Assembly: GCF_900105905.1 (NCBI RefSeq)
Contig: NZ_FNSV01000005.1
Location: forward strand, 1,674,001-1,738,000
Direction of reading: 5' to 3'
DNA length: 64,000 bases
DNA from: Rhodococcus koreensis
GTDB lineage: Bacteria; Actinomycetota; Actinomycetes; Mycobacteriales; Mycobacteriaceae
The notes under the pieces were generated by a model. It did not search any database, was not told the origin of the DNA, and was given only the letters and a program-made list of their open reading frames with translations. Below are positions 63,552 to 64,000 of the stretch, piece after piece (the stretch's first letter is position 1; every line of letters begins with the position of its first letter). Made by a program: the position numbers and the translations under genes.

Positions 63552-64000
63552 CCCGTCGTCGACCGGCTGGTTCCGGCGCGGCAGGGTCAGCGACGCCACC
63601 CCGATGGCAGCGGCGACCGCCGCGATGATCCAGAGGATGCGGCGTTCCGCCTGCAGAAACGCCTCACCCGCCGCATTGCGGGTCGATTCCCGCGCCGCGA
63701 CCACCGCGGAGTCGGCGATCTGCTGCTGGGCAGCACCGAGCGGGGTTCCTCCCGATACCGGTGAGCGGCACTCGTCGGGCACCTTCATCGGGGACGTGGA
63801 CCCGAGCTGTTCCGACGCGCACCGCACGAACGTCTCCTCCGCGCGCGGGATCAGCCCCGGCGGCACCCCGACCTCGGCGAGCTGAGCGGTCAGCGCCGGC
63901 CGCTCGGCCTGCACCGCGTCCGCCGACTGCGTCGCGACGAGGTTGAAGAACACCACGCCGATCACCGCGAGCCCGATCGAACTGCCCACCTGCTGAACCG
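63534..64000 (-). CDS. MFS transporter, C-terminal part (cut by the window end)
   Basis: Only the C-terminal 155 residues or so are in the window. The open frame runs through the right edge (QQVGSSIGLAVIGVVFFNLVA). The segment resembles the last part of drug:H+ antiporter-2 (DHA2) transporters, with a final membrane segment WIIAAVAAAIGVASLTLP. The loop contains two Cys (FVRCASEQ and DECRSPV). It ends convergently with maf. Confidence 0.8.
   Translation of the reverse strand, partial: VQQVGSSIGLAVIGVVFFNLVATQSADAVQAERPALTAQLAEVGVPPGLIPRAEETFVRCASEQLGSTSPMKVPDECRSPVSGGTPLGAAQQQIADSAVVAARESTRNAAGEAFLQAERRILWIIAAVAAAIGVASLTLPRRNQPVDDGSVAAA

Overview
The window is a continuous piece of a high-GC actinobacterial chromosome. 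The mycolic-acid-bacterium markers (mtrAB-lpqB, whiB1/whiB2, wbbL/rmlD, F420 genes, AccD5/AccE5, WS/DGAT acyltransferase) and the gene order point to Rhodococcus, most likely the R. jostii/opacus group. The species call is inference from remembered protein similarity. The order follows the Mycobacterium tuberculosis Rv3210c to Rv3282 backbone closely, with a few insertions and losses. I found no rRNA, tRNA, CRISPR array, insertion sequence or prophage.

Layout. 0-4 kb: a ferritin-like protein, a DEAD-box helicase and a membrane-anchored propeller protein. 3.9-7.2 kb: a small accessory block (VOC/glyoxalase-like protein, GlxA-type regulator, quinone-reductase-like flavoprotein, SDR) that looks like electrophile or carbonyl detoxification. 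7-14 kb: ParA-like ATPase, phosphatase, acetyltransferase, lipid kinase, whiB1 with a Crp-like site, pdtaS, a 71-aa biotinyl protein, a 24-aa ribosomal protein bL37, and sigH-rsrA with a SigH-type promoter. 14-18 kb: ybaK, an SRAP-domain protein, aroA, rsgA. 17.8-24.8 kb: a lipid block with two tandem DesA3-type desaturases, their ferredoxin-reductase partner, two copies of one operator, and a WS/DGAT acyltransferase with an altered active site. 24.8-36 kb: secA1, hpf, comF, lpqB-mtrB-mtrA, tmk, ahcY. 36-44 kb: a TetR regulator (without the alkB-rubA-rubB genes beside it in M. tuberculosis), an APC permease, a CDF transporter, manA, a SIS protein and phosphomannomutase. 44-54 kb: whiB2, fbiA-fbiB-nudix, GDP-mannose pyrophosphorylase, wbbL, rmlD and an LCP protein. 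53-64 kb: a metal-binding-motif protein, a decayed DUF559-type pseudogene, purE-purK, gtrA, an inserted two-component system, a PH-domain protein, a DUF308 protein, birA, accD5-accE5-maf, and a truncated MFS transporter.

How the parts fit. Envelope building is the main theme: manA, phosphomannomutase and the pyrophosphorylase make GDP-mannose, WbbL and RmlD make the rhamnose part of the arabinogalactan linker, the LCP protein is a candidate ligase, MtrAB-LpqB is the envelope/cell-cycle signalling system, and WhiB2 controls septation. A second theme is acyl-CoA and biotin metabolism: BirA, AccD5/AccE5, the biotinyl protein, the desaturases and WS/DGAT.

The most notable readings are: a perfect mycobacterial-type LexA (SOS) box upstream of whiB2; a WhiB2 with an unusual N-terminal array of seven pentapeptides; a near-palindromic operator shared by both desaturase transcription units; a 94-nt tract between the desaturase paralogs that looks like gene conversion; and the detoxification block. 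No single feature proves a wholly new system.
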